DNA from: Hyphomonas sp. L-53-1-40
GTDB lineage: Bacteria > Pseudomonadota > Alphaproteobacteria > Caulobacterales > Hyphomonadaceae
Reading direction: 5' to 3'
NCBI RefSeq assembly: GCF_000682775.1
Contig: NZ_AWFI01000004.1
Location: 1-64,000, forward strand
DNA length: 64,000 nucleotides
Shown here piece after piece: positions 63,011 through 64,000 of this stretch (the first letter of the stretch is position 1; each line of letters opens with the position of its first letter). The notes beneath the pieces are model-generated. The model was not told the origin of the DNA. It made no database searches and saw only the letters and a program-made list of their open reading frames with translations. A program made the translations under genes and the position numbers.

Positions 63011-63772
63011 ATGAATCGCATTGGCAAACTCGTCCTTGGCGCAACTTCCCTCTGTCTTCTTTCCGGCCTGCCAGCTGTGGCTGAGGATGGCTGGTCTGGG
63101 GAGTCTTCCCTCAGTGCGGGATTGACAACCGGGAACACGGAAACGTCTGAAGCCGGTCTCGGCATCGACCTTGATCGTGGTGCCGGTGATTGGAATTTCG
63201 GGATTCAGCTCTCCGGGGACTATGGCAAGGAAGATGGCGTTGAAAGCCGCAACCGCTACTTCGGCGCTGTGGACCTAGAGCATGACTTCAACGACACGAT
63301 GTTCACTTTCGGACGGGCCTCCTATGAGGTCGACCAGTTTACCGGCTTCGACAGCCGTACGTTTGTTGGTGGTGGTGTAGGTTGGCACGTCCTGGATGAT
63401 GAAGACCATCATTGGACGGTACGCGGCGGTCCCGGTTTCAAGATTGATGAAGTCAAGCGCCAGATCACGACGGATAGCACCGGTGCTGTAACGATCACGC
63501 CGGCAAGTACCGAAGAGTCATTGGGTGCGGTAGCGCAGTCTGAGTACTTCTATGCCTTCAATGAGGCTGTGTCTCTGAGCAACAAGACCAATGTGGTCTA
63601 TGGTCAGGAATCCACCCAGATCAACAACAGTATCGGACTGACCGCGGCGTTGAATGGTCACCTTGCGGCTCGCGTGTCCTTCGATGTACGCCACGACACT
63701 GCGCCTCAGCCAACCTATGAGGCAACCGACACCGCCACGAAATTCTCGCTGGTCTACACGCTCGGTGAATGA
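63011..63772 (+). CDS. DUF481 outer-membrane beta-barrel protein
   Basis: 253 residues with a Sec signal (about 1-24, ending PAVAEDG). The mature protein alternates in amphipathic strands: GESSLSAGLTTGNTETSEAGL, the TTGNT motif of DUF481, then FTFGRASYEVDQFTGFDSRTFVGGGVGWHV and a C-terminal strand ending FSLVYTLGE. Likely a small outer-membrane barrel related to YdiY/salt-induced proteins. Role unknown. Confidence 0.85.
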   Translation: MNRIGKLVLGATSLCLLSGLPAVAEDGWSGESSLSAGLTTGNTETSEAGLGIDLDRGAGDWNFGIQLSGDYGKEDGVESRNRYFGAVDLEHDFNDTMFTFGRASYEVDQFTGFDSRTFVGGGVGWHVLDDEDHHWTVRGGPGFKIDEVKRQITTDSTGAVTITPASTEESLGAVAQSEYFYAFNEAVSLSNKTNVVYGQESTQINNSIGLTAALNGHLAARVSFDVRHDTAPQPTYEATDTATKFSLVYTLGE

Positions 63773-63778
63773 GGTCGC

Positions 63779-64000
63779 CTAGGCCGCTTTTAGCCGGGCC
63801 TTCACTGCCTTGGCGATAAGCCTTCCAAGACGTGCGCCCTGTTCCGGATAGAGATACGGCTCGATCAATTCGAGTTCCATCAGGAGCAGGGAGCCGTCAG
63901 GATGGCGCAACATATCGACCCTGGCGTATAGCGGGATTTCGTCAAGCAGGCCGAGTATCGCGCGCGCTGCGTCCAGATCCGCCCGGCTCGGCTCGACCGT
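63779..64000 (-). CDS. ATP-grasp protein, C-terminal part (continues past window)
   Basis: Reading from the right edge to the TAG at 63779-63781 gives 73 residues including LYARVDMLRHPDG and LLLMELELIEPYLYP, the metal-binding end of an ATP-grasp fold as found in RimK- and glutathione-synthetase-like ligases. The ATP-binding front lies outside. Which ligase it is cannot be told from this piece. Confidence 0.7.
   Translation of the reverse strand, partial: TVEPSRADLDAARAILGLLDEIPLYARVDMLRHPDGSLLLMELELIEPYLYPEQGARLGRLIAKAVKARLKAA

Noticed and set aside
1-64000. CRISPR array or intact prophage
   Set aside because: No regularly spaced direct repeats or phage structural genes were seen.

Overview
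The window looks like chromosome of a prosthecate alphaproteobacterium, most likely the Hyphomonadaceae. This is inferred from several things: a holdfast-anchor operon (hfaABD); a CC0125/CC1285-type lipoprotein and a MucR/Ros regulator; ALA synthase used for haem; DUF3333-type long Pst permeases; a PhaC/PhaZ/phasin set; a CYP153-like alkane hydroxylase; and the gene order glyA-nrdR-ribD-ribE-ribBA-ribH-nusB. No rRNA operon, CRISPR array or intact prophage was seen.

Layout. (1) 1-3.6 kb is a worn accessory patch: the tail of a RES-domain toxin gene, a tRNA-Leu(CAG) whose acceptor stem does not close, the first part of an AlpA-like excisionase cut by a complete IS3-family element, the C-terminal third of a BREX brxL gene on the other side of that element, and a scrap of a second IS3 orfA. 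I read this as the remains of a defence island integrated at a tRNA. (2) 3.6-7 kb: a membrane PAS-GGDEF-EAL protein behind a 16-bp perfect palindrome, a host-attachment family protein and a lipoprotein. (3) 7-21.8 kb: a set that resembles a low-oxygen/nitric-oxide response neighbourhood. It holds a Ca2+-type P-ATPase, a universal stress protein, a MacB-like ABC exporter with adaptor, a Ptb/Pta-like acyltransferase with AckA, a small phasin-like protein, a FixK-type Crp/Fnr regulator, and an H-NOX sensor overlapping a hybrid histidine kinase and followed by a LuxR-type response regulator. (4) 21.9-24.2 kb: hfaABD with tandem terminators.

(5) 24.5-36.7 kb: trigger factor, a DUF2336 protein, a degenerate EAL protein, a Nudix hydrolase, hslVU, and pstCAB-phoU-phoB. 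(6) 36.8-41.2 kb: a PHA storage locus with a phasin carrying a C-terminal helix-hairpin-helix domain, a TetR regulator, phaC and phaZ. (7) 41.2-50.6 kb: an Hpt protein, nadK, a class II aldolase, hemA, a MucR variant, then glyA-nrdR and the riboflavin operon with a RibD lacking its deaminase domain and a RibBA lacking GTP cyclohydrolase cysteines. (8) 50.6-50.9 kb: an unusually well-folded intergenic stretch, a candidate unrecognised structured RNA. (9) 50.9-64 kb: epoxide hydrolase, erpA, dgt, SPOR-nagZ-scpA-scpB, several conserved unknowns, a CYP153-like P450 with two operator-like palindromes and a terminator hairpin that also carries the next gene's ribosome binding site, nth, a DUF481 outer-membrane protein, and a truncated ATP-grasp gene at the right edge.

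The genes worth most attention are the H-NOX/kinase/regulator neighbourhood, the structured RNA candidate, the BREX/tRNA scar and the P450 control region. Functions are read from sequence motifs and family knowledge; no database search was possible.
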